Origin: Cladopsammia gracilis
Taxonomy: Eukaryota > Cnidaria > Anthozoa > Scleractinia > Dendrophylliidae
Direction: 5' to 3'
DNA: 64,000 bases
Assembly (NCBI GenBank): GCA_022457155.1
Contig: JAJGOT010000464.1
Span: forward strand, 310,001-374,000
Numbering within the stretch: position 1 is the stretch's first letter; the number at the start of each line of letters is the position of its first letter. A model generated the notes under the pieces. The model was not told where the DNA came from, did no database searches, and saw only the letters and a list, made by a program, of their open reading frames with translations. The translations under genes were made by a program, and so were the position numbers. Below are positions 46,061 through 57,058 of this stretch, piece after piece.

Positions 46061-46911
46061 CCCGAGGTAGTCAATCGATAATATCGATAATCGATAACAT
46101 TCGATAACAATCGATAAAAATCGATTAATTTTTTCGAAATTCGATAAAAATCGATGAACGATTTCGTTGTGAGTAATCGATAATTATCGATTTTTTAATT
46201 AGGGCTATCGATTTTATCAATAAATATCGAATTTATCGAAACTGAATTATCGTACCATTTTTCGAAACGGAAACACCAAAAGATATTAAAGAGCTCGCAG
46301 AAACACTTATAACAACTTCCCTGTTAAAAATTGCTACATCTTTTCTACAAACTTTTAGTAATACTCAGCGTATGTTGTATTTGAAATCCGCTTTAGATCC
46401 CTGGTTGATTATTCCACTGCTTTTGTTTTATTTGCTGATGTAACACAATCGCACGCTCGTTGCTCTTTTACCCAGTCTTTAAAGGGAAAGAGTTTCGTGA
46501 TTTTTTGCTTAAAGATATGAACAAATCATCTACACGCCCTTGGGCTCGTAATCTAAATGTTAAATAAAACGTTTGTAATCGAACAATAAAATCAGGAAGA
46601 AAATCATAATGCAGTCTCTTTGGTCTCTTGTACAGTGCTTGTCAACAAATCATTTCATTGCCGCCTTTGAAATCTACATTTAAAGAGTCACAATCAAACA
46701 CTCCCTCAACGGAAACTGGATAATTTTCATCGATTCTATAACGATCGATGAATCCGATAAAATCGATAAAATTAACACTCCGTCGGCGTGTGAGTATCGA
46801 TTTTTATCGATTGACCGATAAAGTCGATATCGTTTAAAATCACTTTATCGATAGATATCGATTTATCGAATGATTTTCCGATATCTATTTTTATCGATTG
46901 ACCACTCCGGG
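46061..46911. mobile_element. 851-bp ATCGATAA-rich TIR element nested in the MULE arm
   Basis: Inverted ends CCCGAGGTAGTCAATCGATA and TATCGATTGACCACTCCGGG (17 of 20 matching), flanked by TAAACCG at 46054-46060 and 46912-46918. The uninserted sequence is preserved in the opposite MULE arm near 49713. Subterminal regions are packed with AATCGATA/TATCGATT words. No coding capacity was seen. Confidence 0.8.
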
Positions 46912-47045
46912 TAAACCGTGAACGCCTAAAATTATTTCTGGAATGTTTATTGTCCTGCGACCAATCAGATTCATTTTTTCACGTAACTGCAACAAACCAC
47001 AAGCGTAATTAGCTGAAAGGTTTCGATCACGAAACGAGTCGGTGG

Positions 47046-48365
47046 TAGCCTGTGAACAGGCCTCCTTGTGGGGGTATGACGAAAGTAGATAGCGGCGAAA
47101 AGAAAAGTCGACGAGCGAAGCGAGCCGCGGGAAAACTGGGGAGAGGGGAAGAGGCGGGGAGGCCTGTAGACAAACCATTGATGCCGCCGTTCCAGATCAC
47201 CAACTGTGCACTAGATTCTAGTGCAAACGCTGATTGGTCAGATCGCCGACTGTTGACACATTCTGTTGACAAGTTTGCGGTCATTTTGATATCCGCGCGC
47301 CGACATGCGATCAAAATGTGCATATCGCACCGCAAAATAGAAACATGTTTGACGGCCGGTTCTCAATCGATCAGTTTGAAAAAGCATTGGGCGATTCTCT
47401 GAGGGATTTCCCTCATATTACAGGTTTTAAAAGAAGAGCAGAAACGCTGCTTGAAGTCTTTAGCGGAGAAACATGATGTATTTGGCATTCTTCCGACTGA
47501 ATTTGAAAAAAGTTTAGTCTTTGAAATTCTCCGTCGTGTCCCTGAAAGAGCTGTGGTGAAGTTGGAAAGAACGACCGTAATTGTTGTAACGCCACCAGTT
47601 TCCATTATGAAGGATCAAGTCGAGGAGATGACACGTTTGGGACTCAAAGCATTTGCTATTGGTTAAGGGGAAGAAGAAGCGGAGAAAGAAGACCAAAGAA
47701 CTACGCGTATGGTTGATGGGGTAGACAGACCTACACGTCTCCTGTTGTGTGACCACAATTTGCATCGTTTTAAGCCTTCAAGCATGTCTTTAAGCGACTC
47801 TCTATAAAAATAGACAGGCTAAAAACTAGTATCACTCATCGCTAAAAAGTATTTAAAAAGCATAAAGCTTTCCCAGTAAGACTTAAGAGAGAAATGCGCC
47901 TTTAGATCACAGTTATGAATTTGTTCTCTTCGATGATTTGATAGGAGGATTTAAGCTGTACAGAGCCGTTAGAATTATATTTCTTTATGCCGTTGTTTGG
48001 TGCTAGCTCTAATTGGCATACATTGCGGTTTCTCTGGCTCTCTTTTGTTGCAAGATAAATACTAACCAGCTAAAGTTTTTTTATCGCTTTGAAAGTGTGA
48101 GGATCGTTAAATTTCTCATTCCGTGATTATTCGTTCCCGCGACTTGTCAGTTTCACGTGCGCGACTATTTACATTCCAGTGCAACCAACCACTGATAATG
48201 ATCTTGTTGGCAGATAATCGAGAGGTTAATTACAAAGGGGCGGAATGGCGGCCTCAATAATTTGTCGACAGGCTCTCCCCCTCCCTTTTCCTTTTACCCA
48301 CCCCCTCCCCGTGCGTCGTTTTTTTTTTTGCCCTATATCCCACCAGAGAGCCTGTTCACAGGCTA
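47046..48365. mobile_element. 1.3-kb TAGCCTGTGAACAGGC element carrying a helicase gene fragment
   Basis: 16-bp inverted ends TAGCCTGTGAACAGGC and GCCTGTTCACAGGCTA, flanked by the 9-bp duplication AGTCGGTGG (47037-47045, 48366-48374). The opposite MULE arm keeps the empty site near 49590. It is the same terminal family as the 135-bp element at 6258-6392. It contains a RecQ-like pseudogene at 47345-47666. Confidence 0.85.
47345..47666 (+). pseudogene. RecQ-family helicase N-terminal fragment, decayed
   Basis: ATG 47345 opens FSIDQFEKALGDSLRDFPHI, then the frame shifts and continues as LKEEQKRCLKSLAEKHDVFGILPT, a nucleotide-binding region whose Walker A reads EFEKS where the family has GxGKS, and then VIVVTPPVSIMKDQVEEM, matching RecQ motif Ia/Ib (PLISLMxDQV). 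It stops after GLKAFAIG. Loss of the glycines and the frameshift argue against activity. It lies wholly inside the transposable element. Confidence 0.75.
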
Positions 48366-50045
48366 AGTCGGTGGCTTTTGCCGATCCACGATAAATCCTC
48401 AGTTTCACCGCCGATTTACAAACACTCACACTAGTTCACACTCAAACACTCACAACTATTTCAGAGTTTATGCATAAAGCATAAAGAATAAGCAAAGAAG
48501 AACTATAAGCAAAGAAGAACTATAAACGATATTTTACTGAAAAGAGATATTAAAATAATCGAACAGACACGGCTAGACAGCGCGTCTGGGAGCAGAATAA
48601 TTGTATTCAGTTTTCGATTTTTTAAAAAAACGGCCTCTCTGGTGTTGTCAGTTATAATCACTTGTAGGTTTCAGCCTTTTCCCTGTTTGACCAAAACAGT
48701 TTACTGAATAAAGTTTGCAAAAGTTTCCCTTACCTTACTCTGGTGCGGAGAACAGTGCATGCAAATTTTGAAAAATTGCACTCGCTTTTGATTTAGGCCT
48801 CAGTTCGGTAGTTGTGTTACTTTGGACCGACGGAATCGAAAACATCAAATGACGGCCAAAAACAAGCACGTTTTGAGGCAAAACCAAAGAAGTGATAAAT
48901 AAAATGTTTATGCAAACACCGAAGGAAACGTATCTTTTTTTAAAATATACTAAACGCGCGAATTGCTTCCACTACTGTACTAGAACTGGACATCTGTTCA
49001 CTTCTGCCGTCTATCCTTCGCTCATACAGAAGCTCTCTGAAATAGTAAAGAATAACAACTTCAGTATTTCCAAAGGGTATAAAAAAAAATTGAGAATCGT
49101 GGAAGAAAAATCCAGATCGTTATTTCATGTCGTTAAATTGTGCGGCTAACGACTTGCGTGACGGAAGAGTTTTGCCGTGAACGAGCTTCGTGACATTTCA
49201 TGCACTGTTCCGGCCGCACCAGAGTAAGGTAAGGGAAACTTTTGCAAACTTTATTCAGTAAACTGTTTTGGTCAAACAGGGAAAAGGCTGAAACCTACAA
49301 GTGATTATAACTGACAACACCAGAGAGGCCGTTTTTTTAAAAAATCGAAAACTGAATACAATTATTCTGCTCCCAGACGCGCTGTCTAGCCGTGTCTGTT
49401 CGATTATTTTAATATCTCTTTTCAGTAAAATATCGTTTATAGTTCTTCTTTGCTTATAGTTCTTCTTTGCTTATTCTTTATGCTTTATGCATAAACTCTG
49501 AAATAGTTGTGAGTGTTTGAGTGTGAACTAGTGTGAGTGTTTGTAAATCGGCGGTGAAACTGAGGATTTATCGTGGATCGGCAAAAGCCACCGACTCGTT
49601 TCGTGATCGAAACCTTTCAGCTAATTACGCTTGTGGTTTGTTGCAGTTACGTCTCGAATCTGATTGGTCGCAGAACAATAAACATTCCAGAAATAATTTT
49701 AGGCGTTCACGGTTTAATGGGTTCACTGTAATGCAAAATAGCCGCTGCGTGATAAAGGTCTGACAAAAAATTATAAACCTACTATGTGAGACATAAAAAT
49801 TCGCTATTTTATATTAACCTTTATTGGGTATTTTAATTTTTTGATAATTTGTTACCCGCGACTTTTACCCGCACCCGCACCTATTACCCGCACCCGCACC
49901 TATTACCCGCACCCGCGACTTTCAGTCGCGACTCGCGACTTTGAGTCGCGACTCGCGACCCGCGACAAAAAGTTACACTCGTGACAAGTTGGTTCTGATA
50001 TGATGTGGTGAGCGGGTCATTGTGTATTTTTACATCTGTATTTTT

Positions 50046-50875
50046 GGCTCCGTCCATTCCAAGCCCGCCCATCCCCTCCCCGGGCATTTTATAACTTTTT
50101 CTTCCCAAGGGCGGGGCATTTGCTAAAACAGGTCAGCCCGGGGGTGGGGCATTGTCAAAACAACGTTATCTTTTGGATTTTAAAATCGTACATGCTTCCT
50201 TGAATATAAAAACGTCGTTTGGGTCCCGCACTTTTCAAGTGAACCGGGAAGCCGGAGCAACAGACCGAACGCAATGATATTCCATTTTATTTTTAAAATA
50301 AGTTTCACACAATTTTCAAAACAGGCCAACTAGTCCCTTACCTTTCAATTGCCACAGAAGATAACATCACGGTGAATTTTCAATTTTTGTTAACGCCTTA
50401 TTTGCCAACTTTCGTGGCCGTGGTGTCTTTCCATCAGGATATGTCGCAACAGAAGAATCTGGCTATTTAAAAATTTAATGGCAACTTACTTGTAAAAGCA
50501 TTGCAATCAACGGCGACCTTAAATTATTGGAGTCAAAAGTTTTGCGGAAACATAACACAAATATTTTGAACGAATGAGGGAACGGGTATAAGTAATACTG
50601 AGGTTAAACGAAAGAATTCCTAGCATGAATAAAGATCCATTTATTTTTTGTGAACAATTATTGCTTCCATCAATAATCATTAAAATAAATTTTTGGTCTT
50701 GTCCCATGGGTCGGGCATTTGCACTCTTCCAGATGCCCCACCGTGGGGATTATAAGCTCACCCCACCGTGAGGCATTCACAACATTATATAAAAAAGATG
50801 ACAAATGCTCGACAAATGCCTGGGGTGGGGGGGGGGGGGGGGGGAGGGATAAGCGGGCTTGGGATTGACGGAGCC
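50046..50875. mobile_element. 830-bp element with GGCTCCGTC termini
   Basis: The left end GGCTCCGTCCATTCCAAGCC is inverted at the right end (GGCTTGGGATTGACGGAGCC). Subterminal GCCCCACC/GGGGCATT words recur, and there is a G run at 50824-50844. It starts only 57 bp after the MULE target duplication. No transposase ORF was seen. Confidence 0.7.
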
Positions 50876-51428
50876 ATTAGTTGCTACACCGCGTTGATGA
50901 GTTGCAATTACAATGAAATAGGTGTCCGCGGTTGCTACCCTGCTTTATCGGTTCCTGTCGTATTGGTGTCTCGCAAAGTCAACTTTTTTACGTAGTCAGA
51001 TCAGCGTTGCAGTTTATTGTTATATTCAGCTGTCAGGAGCCTCAACTGTAGATTACGGTAGTTTTGGTAAAAAGATAAATTGTATTCTGGCTTAGAGGGG
51101 GAGGAGGGGGGGCATATAAAATTGACTGCGAGTGATCGTCGGAAATTTTGAAAGGAATCCCTGAAAAGTACCAGAAGTATAAATCCGTTTGGTGGGAGTA
51201 GCTGACATTAGCAATTCTTTCTGAAAAGTTTCCTCACAGCATATTTTTCAGGCTTTTACAGGCTAAGAGGTATCAGAATCAGACTCCGACAGCCGGGTCA
51301 TTTTCCATTCAAACTAACACCTTGAGTGATGCCAAACACCGAATTTTAAAAGGTGCGACGATCACCCCGTCATCTCTTTTATATAGGAGTTCCACCCCCT
51401 TCCCCCGTTCTGATTCGTCCATAGTGGC

Positions 51429-51549
51429 TTTGCACGGCAGCCATGTTGCATGGCAGGAACAATGAAAATGTTTTGCATTAGAAAGAACATTCTTTCCCAT
51501 AGGGAAAAGAATCTATTGTCCCTGCCATGCAACATGGCTGCCGTGCAAA
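51429..51549. repeat. Inverted repeat with 35-bp arms
   Basis: 51429-51463 and 51515-51549 are reverse complements with one mismatch (core GCACGGCAGCCATGTTGCAT). The 51-bp spacer contains a smaller hairpin (AAGAACATTCTTT). It is a likely MITE. Confidence 0.7.
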
Positions 51550-51675
51550 ACCTCTATTGCCGGTTCTATGGATTAATCAGGAACCTGGCTGGACGGGGCG
51601 GAACAGTAAAGTGCGCTATGATTGGTTGAACCATTTATCGTTGTTCTGTGGATACTAAGATGATCATGATTTTGA

Positions 51676-52110
51676 GCGCGTGTTCCGTGTGTCGTGTTCC
51701 GTATATCGTATACCGTGTACCTTGTAGCCTTGTTCTGTGCAGCGTGCAGCGTGTATCGTGTACCGTGTATCGTGTACCGCGTGTATCGTGTACCGTGTAT
51801 CGTGTACCTTGTACCGTGTACCGTGTATCGTATACCGTGTTCCGTGTGCCGTATACCATGTACCGTATACCGTGTTCCGTCCGTGTATTGTATACCGTAT
51901 ACCGTGTTCCGTGTACCGTATACCGTGTATCGCATACTGTGTACCGTGTACCGCGTGCCATGTACCGTATACCTTGTATCGTGTACCGTATCTCGAGGGT
52001 CACGCAGCATGCATCATGACATGTATCATGCACCACGCAGCAAGCACCACGCATTACGCAGCACGCACAATGCAGCTCGCAACAAGTAACACGCATCACG
52101 CAGCGCGTAT
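51676..52110. repeat. Heptanucleotide-period array (TACCGTG shifting to CACCACG)
   Basis: To about 51993 the sequence is divided almost without slippage into 7-mers of type (C/T)A(C/T)CGT(G/A), for example TACCGTG, TATCGTG, TACCGTA. From about 52000 to 52110 the 7-bp rhythm continues but with units such as CAGCACG and CACCACG. Because 7 is not a multiple of 3 and the units lack stops, open frames exist on both strands; these are shadows, not genes. Confidence 0.85.
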
Positions 52111-52114
52111 TGTA

Positions 52115-53380
52115 TCATGCATTCTTCTATGCAGGGTAGGGTCGACAAAAGGCATCCCGAGTTATCAATGAGATTTTCCCCAATAAGGACAGCCGCATAC
52201 CCTTTAAATCGTGCCAAGCATGTTTCAAGCTAAATTAAAATTTTCCTGACACTTAGTATACTCGCATGGGGGGATGAACATGTGAACATTTTTAGCTCAA
52301 GTCTCTGTGGGTAGCTTAACTGATCAAGAGTTTTGGATGGACTTTGGCCTTGTTTCAGAATAGTCTTATCTGCACTATACGTTTCTTTACTCTACACTTT
52401 CGATCTACTCTACTCTTCTGATCTACTCCACTCTTCTATACTGAACTCTTCTCTACTTTATTCCAAGCCGATAAGAATACAGCCGATGAGAAGGCTGGAA
52501 AGCTGCTGCGTCAGTTCTGCACAGCAGTATCCTACGGGTTGTCATCGGTCCGAACAAGAAATTTAAGTGGGCTATAATCGAAATCGTGTGGGCCATCGTG
52601 GCCCGTGTGCGACTTTTCTTTTTATAATCGAAATTTCTTCGTATTCTCCTTCGAAAGTCTCTGCTCTACAAAATAGTTTACACTACTCGACTCGACTCGA
52701 CTCTCAGCCACATACTTCTAAAAGCTCAGCAAGCATGTTTCATAAATCACGTATACGTAGCACATATCCTTGTCCAGAGGGAAATATAAACATGTGTTAT
52801 GTTTGGCTCATCCACACCCAATGGTTTCCCATGCTCCAAACCCTCTGTACGGAGCCTACGGAGATTTTAGTGCAGTAATTCGCACCAGAGGCTCTGAAGC
52901 CGGCGCTAGTTGATGGCTCTTCTCAGATTTTCAATCTGTAATCTTTCGGATGGAAGATTCAACTGTTTGCAATGCAAATAAATTCATTTTTGATGACAGA
53001 ACTTAAATCTGTTACATCAAAGCAAGCTTAAGGAATGGATTTTAAAGTTGAATTCCAAGTCCAATCCAGTATTCCTTAAACTATACTTATATATGCCAGT
53101 TTAAGTTTAAAAATGTTTCTTCCATTTGATAACTGTTACAATTAATAAAAAAAATATTTTCATTGTCTGTGCATTAGAATACAGGCTTTGCCAGGCCAAG
53201 AAGACTACAAAGGTGTCCTGGTGCGTGCAGGTAGGTGCAGTCCCGGCCGTAAAACATACGCTGTCCAGCGGAATGCCCCCGTACATAACGTTGCACCCTC
53301 CCGCCGGGCTGGGGCGGGCCAAAATCTGCAGCGTCATTTGGGATTTGTTTGCTTTTCGGCCTTTCGGGAGAGCGAAAGTC
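52115..53380. other. Spacer with short CTACTC/CGACT repeats
   Basis: CTCTTCT/CTACTC-rich sequence at 52385-52460 and (CGACT)n at 52686-52703. The remainder to the MGST-like gene shows nothing recognisable apart from its presumed promoter. Confidence 0.4.
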
Positions 53381-53386
53381 GCGAAG

Positions 53387-55695
53387 ATGGTGACGCTAAC
53401 GTTTGATGAGCGTTTGTTTGGTGCTTACATATTCTATGGCTCCATTCTCATGCTCAAAACGTTCATAATGTCATTTCTAACCGCGAGGCATCGCATCCAG
53501 AACAAGGTTTGTGAGTTGCACGCGTGCATGTGTATAAAAAGCTTCGTTTCGTCTCAACAGCAAAATATTTCAAATTTGAAATGTCAATAGTAGAAGTGAT
53601 CGACCCTATCGACTGAACGAATTAATTATATATGATCTGTGTTCCACTTGCATAAACGCTTTCAACCCTGGATTTCATCAAATTTCATTAAAGCGCTCTG
53701 ACATTTGTCAAGTGTTGCGCCGTGGGGAACGATAGACCACTTGAGTTAAATTCCAGAATTCTTTGTCGTTCATTCCAAACAGTAGTTCACCTGCATTTCT
53801 ACGTAGCAAACTTCGGTATGAAATCAAATTTTCAGTCTGAAAACTGGCCACATCATTAAGTGCATCTTTGAGGCGTGTCAGGCTTCTTATCGTTATTTTG
53901 CAATCTGGATTGCACAGGAATGGACTGGACTGCTCGACTGGAAATGTGGAACACAGACAAGTAAAACTTGTTTTTGAAACAAAGAGAACCACCAGGAATG
54001 TTCTGTTTGACCAAATTTTGAGAAAATAAGTATATAATGATGTGTATCACAGAAATTAGCAAATGTATTTAAGCAGTTTAAACATCTGCACCTTAAAGGC
54101 TTTTTAATATTAAAATATTTCGCATGGGAGAGTGTGTGCGAAATAATGATGATGAAAACAGGAGCCCTTAATCCTGATCTAAATTATATAGATCAGGATT
54201 AAGGGCTCCTGTTTTCATCATCCCTTAATTGTCTGTACAGGCATTTCCAAGCCCAGAGGATTATGGAGCAAAGAAAAGAGACCAACCTGTACCCATAAAC
54301 GATGATGTGGAAAGAGTTCGAAGGTACTGAAAATGTCATATTCGCTACTCCCTCCCCCTTCTTCTCTTTATTCCCTACTTGGAATAATATTAATGTGATT
54401 TGCAGATTGCTTACCCTGGGGGGCAGAGACTTTTCCTGCACTCTCACCTCTCTCATATAACGTGTCTGTTACACTTCTATTTTTGTTGTGTCGAGGCTTT
54501 ACTGCTCATTCCCAGTCTTTGGCCAGCCCTGACTTCTCACAAATACGTGCTGCAAGCAAACCTTTGATACCCAGGGTACAGATTGCTGAGCAAGAGCATT
54601 GGAAAGGAGGAATAAATGGCCTAATTTACTTTTAGTTGGTTGGTTGGAGCATTAATAACATTCAAATGCACCATACACACATTACAGCCTAGCCGAAGCC
54701 AACATGCATACATACACAGCCCATTACCTGTGCAGTTCAGCAGCCTTCGGCAACAGTTTCATCCTTATTACAATGTAGGTCGGCTGAGGCCCTGCTGTTT
54801 TTCCATGCTGATGGGTTTTAGCAAGGACAATACAGCTTTCAACTATCCTGATTATGCAATGGGTGGTGCATACACATGCGTGTTAACTTTAGCCAGCCCT
54901 TACTGTGTGTATAGTATTTCTTGGCAGTTTATTTGGGCACATTTCTTGTCTAGAGCTTGCCTTCTAGAAGTGCTTGCTACTTGTGGGATTTCTGTAAATC
55001 ATCTATTAAAGGGACACTGTCCTGTCTGAAATATTGTGTTTTCAAGATTTTTTTTTTCATTTATTTGTTTACTCCAAACCTTTACAAATGTTAATAATTA
55101 AATTAAATCACATTACTCAAGATTATTAGTCAGATGCTTGCTTTAAGCTTACTTTATTATCTTGAAATTGGAAGAAACCATTGCCAAAAGTGACAAAAGC
55201 AAAGAAATTATATGAACTAAACAGACAAAATAGTGGCTAGAAAAGTCAAAATTTCACAAGAATGGCAAGTTTGGTTTCTTGACTGCCTGTCAATAAATAA
55301 ATAAATCGCTGAAATAAATAAGCTCCCTGGGGGCTTAATAGAGGATAAATTTAGGGTATTACAAAATTTGCAAGTGTAAAATGATGAGTTCATTATTTTC
55401 AAAGCTGCAATGCTTATACCATGTTTTCTGTCTTTTTAACAGGGCACACCGTAATGATTTGGAAAACATCCCAATCTTTCTGATCACTGCCTTATTGTTC
55501 ATGTGTGCAAACCTCTCACCTGTTTGTGGCATTTGGTGTTTGCGAATATTTACAGCAGCAAGGATCCTGCACACTGTGGCATATCTCAATGGGATCAGCA
55601 AACCAAGGGCCTTAAGTTTTCTAACAGGCGCCATTTGTACTGCAGTTTTGGGCGTTAGTGTGCTGCTTTCTGCTGCTCGTGCTGGTGTGTTTTAG
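53387..55695 (+). CDS. MGST1/PTGES-like MAPEG membrane enzyme, copy 1
   Basis: Exons 53387-53506, 54241-54323 and 55443-55695 (151 residues), with GT/AG borders and junction phases 0 and 2. Family length is 152-155. The start ATG is followed by VTLTFDERLFGAYIFYGSILMLKTF (first membrane helix), then AFPSPEDYG, then VERVRRAHRNDLENIPIFL, the glutathione-binding signature of MGST1 and prostaglandin E synthase 1, then FTAARILHTVAYL on a later helix and a hydrophobic C-terminus. Proteins of this family are four-helix trimeric enzymes of the ER membrane that use glutathione for conjugation, peroxide reduction or PGH2 isomerisation. Sequence alone cannot say which. The R after RAH agrees with PTGES (RAHRND), not MGST1 (RAHLND). 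AATAAA at 56119-56124 is a plausible polyadenylation signal. Confidence 0.9.
54148..54222. repeat. Perfect 34-bp palindromic hairpin 18 bp before exon 2
   Basis: Arms 54148-54181 and 54189-54222 are exact reverse complements with a 7-base loop. It lies in intron 1 of MGST-like copy 1 and is absent from copy 2. In the transcript it would form a very stable stem next to the 3' splice site. Confidence 0.8.
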
Positions 55696-57058
55696 AAATT
55701 TAAGGTACCCTGCAGTGCCTTCTATGCATACAATGTTTTGTAAGACTTACATGGTGGAATGTCAGTTTGCCTTCCACTTTACTGTAAAAAACATCCATTG
55801 AATGTGCTGAAAAAGAAAAACCTGCTGGTGATGTTATCTTCAACTGCCCGATCTATAATTGCTTCAGCAACGCTTCTTTTGAACTCATCGACAGTAGAAT
55901 AGAAGCTTACCTTCACAAGCTTTCCTATCCATAACAGACATTCAGCTTCTGATAAAACTTGACATTTATGTCATGTAAGTAGTCACAGAATGTAACGTAT
56001 ATGATTCAAACTGTAAACAAAGTGCAAGCATGTGCACAAAGGACTGCAGGTTCTCTTGAACAAACCAGAAAAGTATTTTCTACTCTTAGATGTGTACTAG
56101 ATTAGTGTTATATGTGGCAATAAAAGTTTGTATGTTTCCTTTTTTTGTTATTATGGCTTCATCCTTTTTAGACTAGCAGTAATCGGAGATTATGGAGACG
56201 CGTTTGGAGGAATTTTCGGCGGAAATGAGCCCCTCAAAAAAGCAATAGGGGAGGCCATTTGGAAGACAGGACACCAAAAAATCTCAAATTTTACTGCATG
56301 CAAGGCACAGTGCAACCAACGTGAAATTAGAATTACGCGACTAAATGGGCCAACAACCTTGTTCACAGCTGGGTCTCTCATCTCCCTGCCCCCTGGAGCT
56401 TCAGGGAAAGGAAGAAGAGCTATACCCTGGGATCGAGGTTGATGGACTAAGGGATTAATAAAATAATAATCCATTGTAATTGTTTTTAAAAACCAATTAT
56501 TTTTGTGAGAGAAAATCAAATTTTTGGCAATTACCGCTGTTGTCAGGGTACAAAATTTAAAAGTGTCCAATTAATAAATAACACCAGCACCCACTTAAGC
56601 TCAGTGCGCTAGTCTGCAGAGACAGATGAAAAATTGGTTTTATGAGGTTTTGATAATTAAAAAGGTAAATTGGCCACTGTAAAGAGATGAAAAAACTCAC
56701 ATTTCAAGCACTCCCCCCGGATCCCTCCTTTCCCCTGATTCACACTGGTGGCATTATGTTCAACATAATAAACATTGACACAAATGACATTATTGAGAGG
56801 ACCCATAATGAAGAGATCAGTTTTTCATTATGTCGTTATGTTTATTTTCCATTATGTTCCTATTATGTTGTCTGATCACACTGGTGAGAAAACATCGATA
56901 TCAGTTGTCTTGCATTTGCGTGATCTTGCCGTTATATGTCACGCCGACCTGTGCGTGACAAGAAAGCGCAACAGGCAACGTGAAAAGCTACATGTAGCTG
57001 CTGCGTCAACCTGCCTTTAACAACGTGTCTTCTTGCTTGTACGTTCTAATAAAAGACA
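55696..57058. other. Intergenic region between the two MGST-like genes
   Basis: Contains the 3' UTR of copy 1 (to about 56125) and a small MITE at 56350-56441 with inverted ends CAACCTTGTTC and GATCGAGGTTG. No further gene was seen. Confidence 0.5.
56119..56124 (+). terminator. Polyadenylation signal AATAAA for MGST-like copy 1
   Basis: Canonical hexamer 424 bases after the stop codon, followed by a T-rich stretch (TTTCCTTTTTTTG). Confidence 0.5.

Larger units (their letters stand above)
45810..49980. mobile_element. MULE-like element with ~775-bp TIRs, containing two nested insertions
   Basis: GTGACAAGT at 45801-45809 and 49981-49989 is a 9-bp target duplication. The element starts GAGTGTAACTTTTTGTCGCG and ends with its reverse complement. 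The left arm (45810 to ~48762 without insertions) and right arm (~49199-49980) match almost base for base for about 775 bp; the left has lost ~20 bp in a TCGCGA-rich subterminal repeat. Two other elements (46061-46911 and 47046-48365) interrupt the left arm only. The unique centre (48763-49198) holds an 85-codon ORF (48892-49149) with no transposase signature. Long TIRs and 9-bp TSD suggest a non-autonomous Mutator-like element; the class is inferred. Confidence 0.85.

Noticed and set aside
51573..52171. Long overlapping open frames on both strands (up to ~154 codons)
   Set aside because: They come from the stop-free 7-bp repeat; the translations are simple repeats and no splice or start context supports them.
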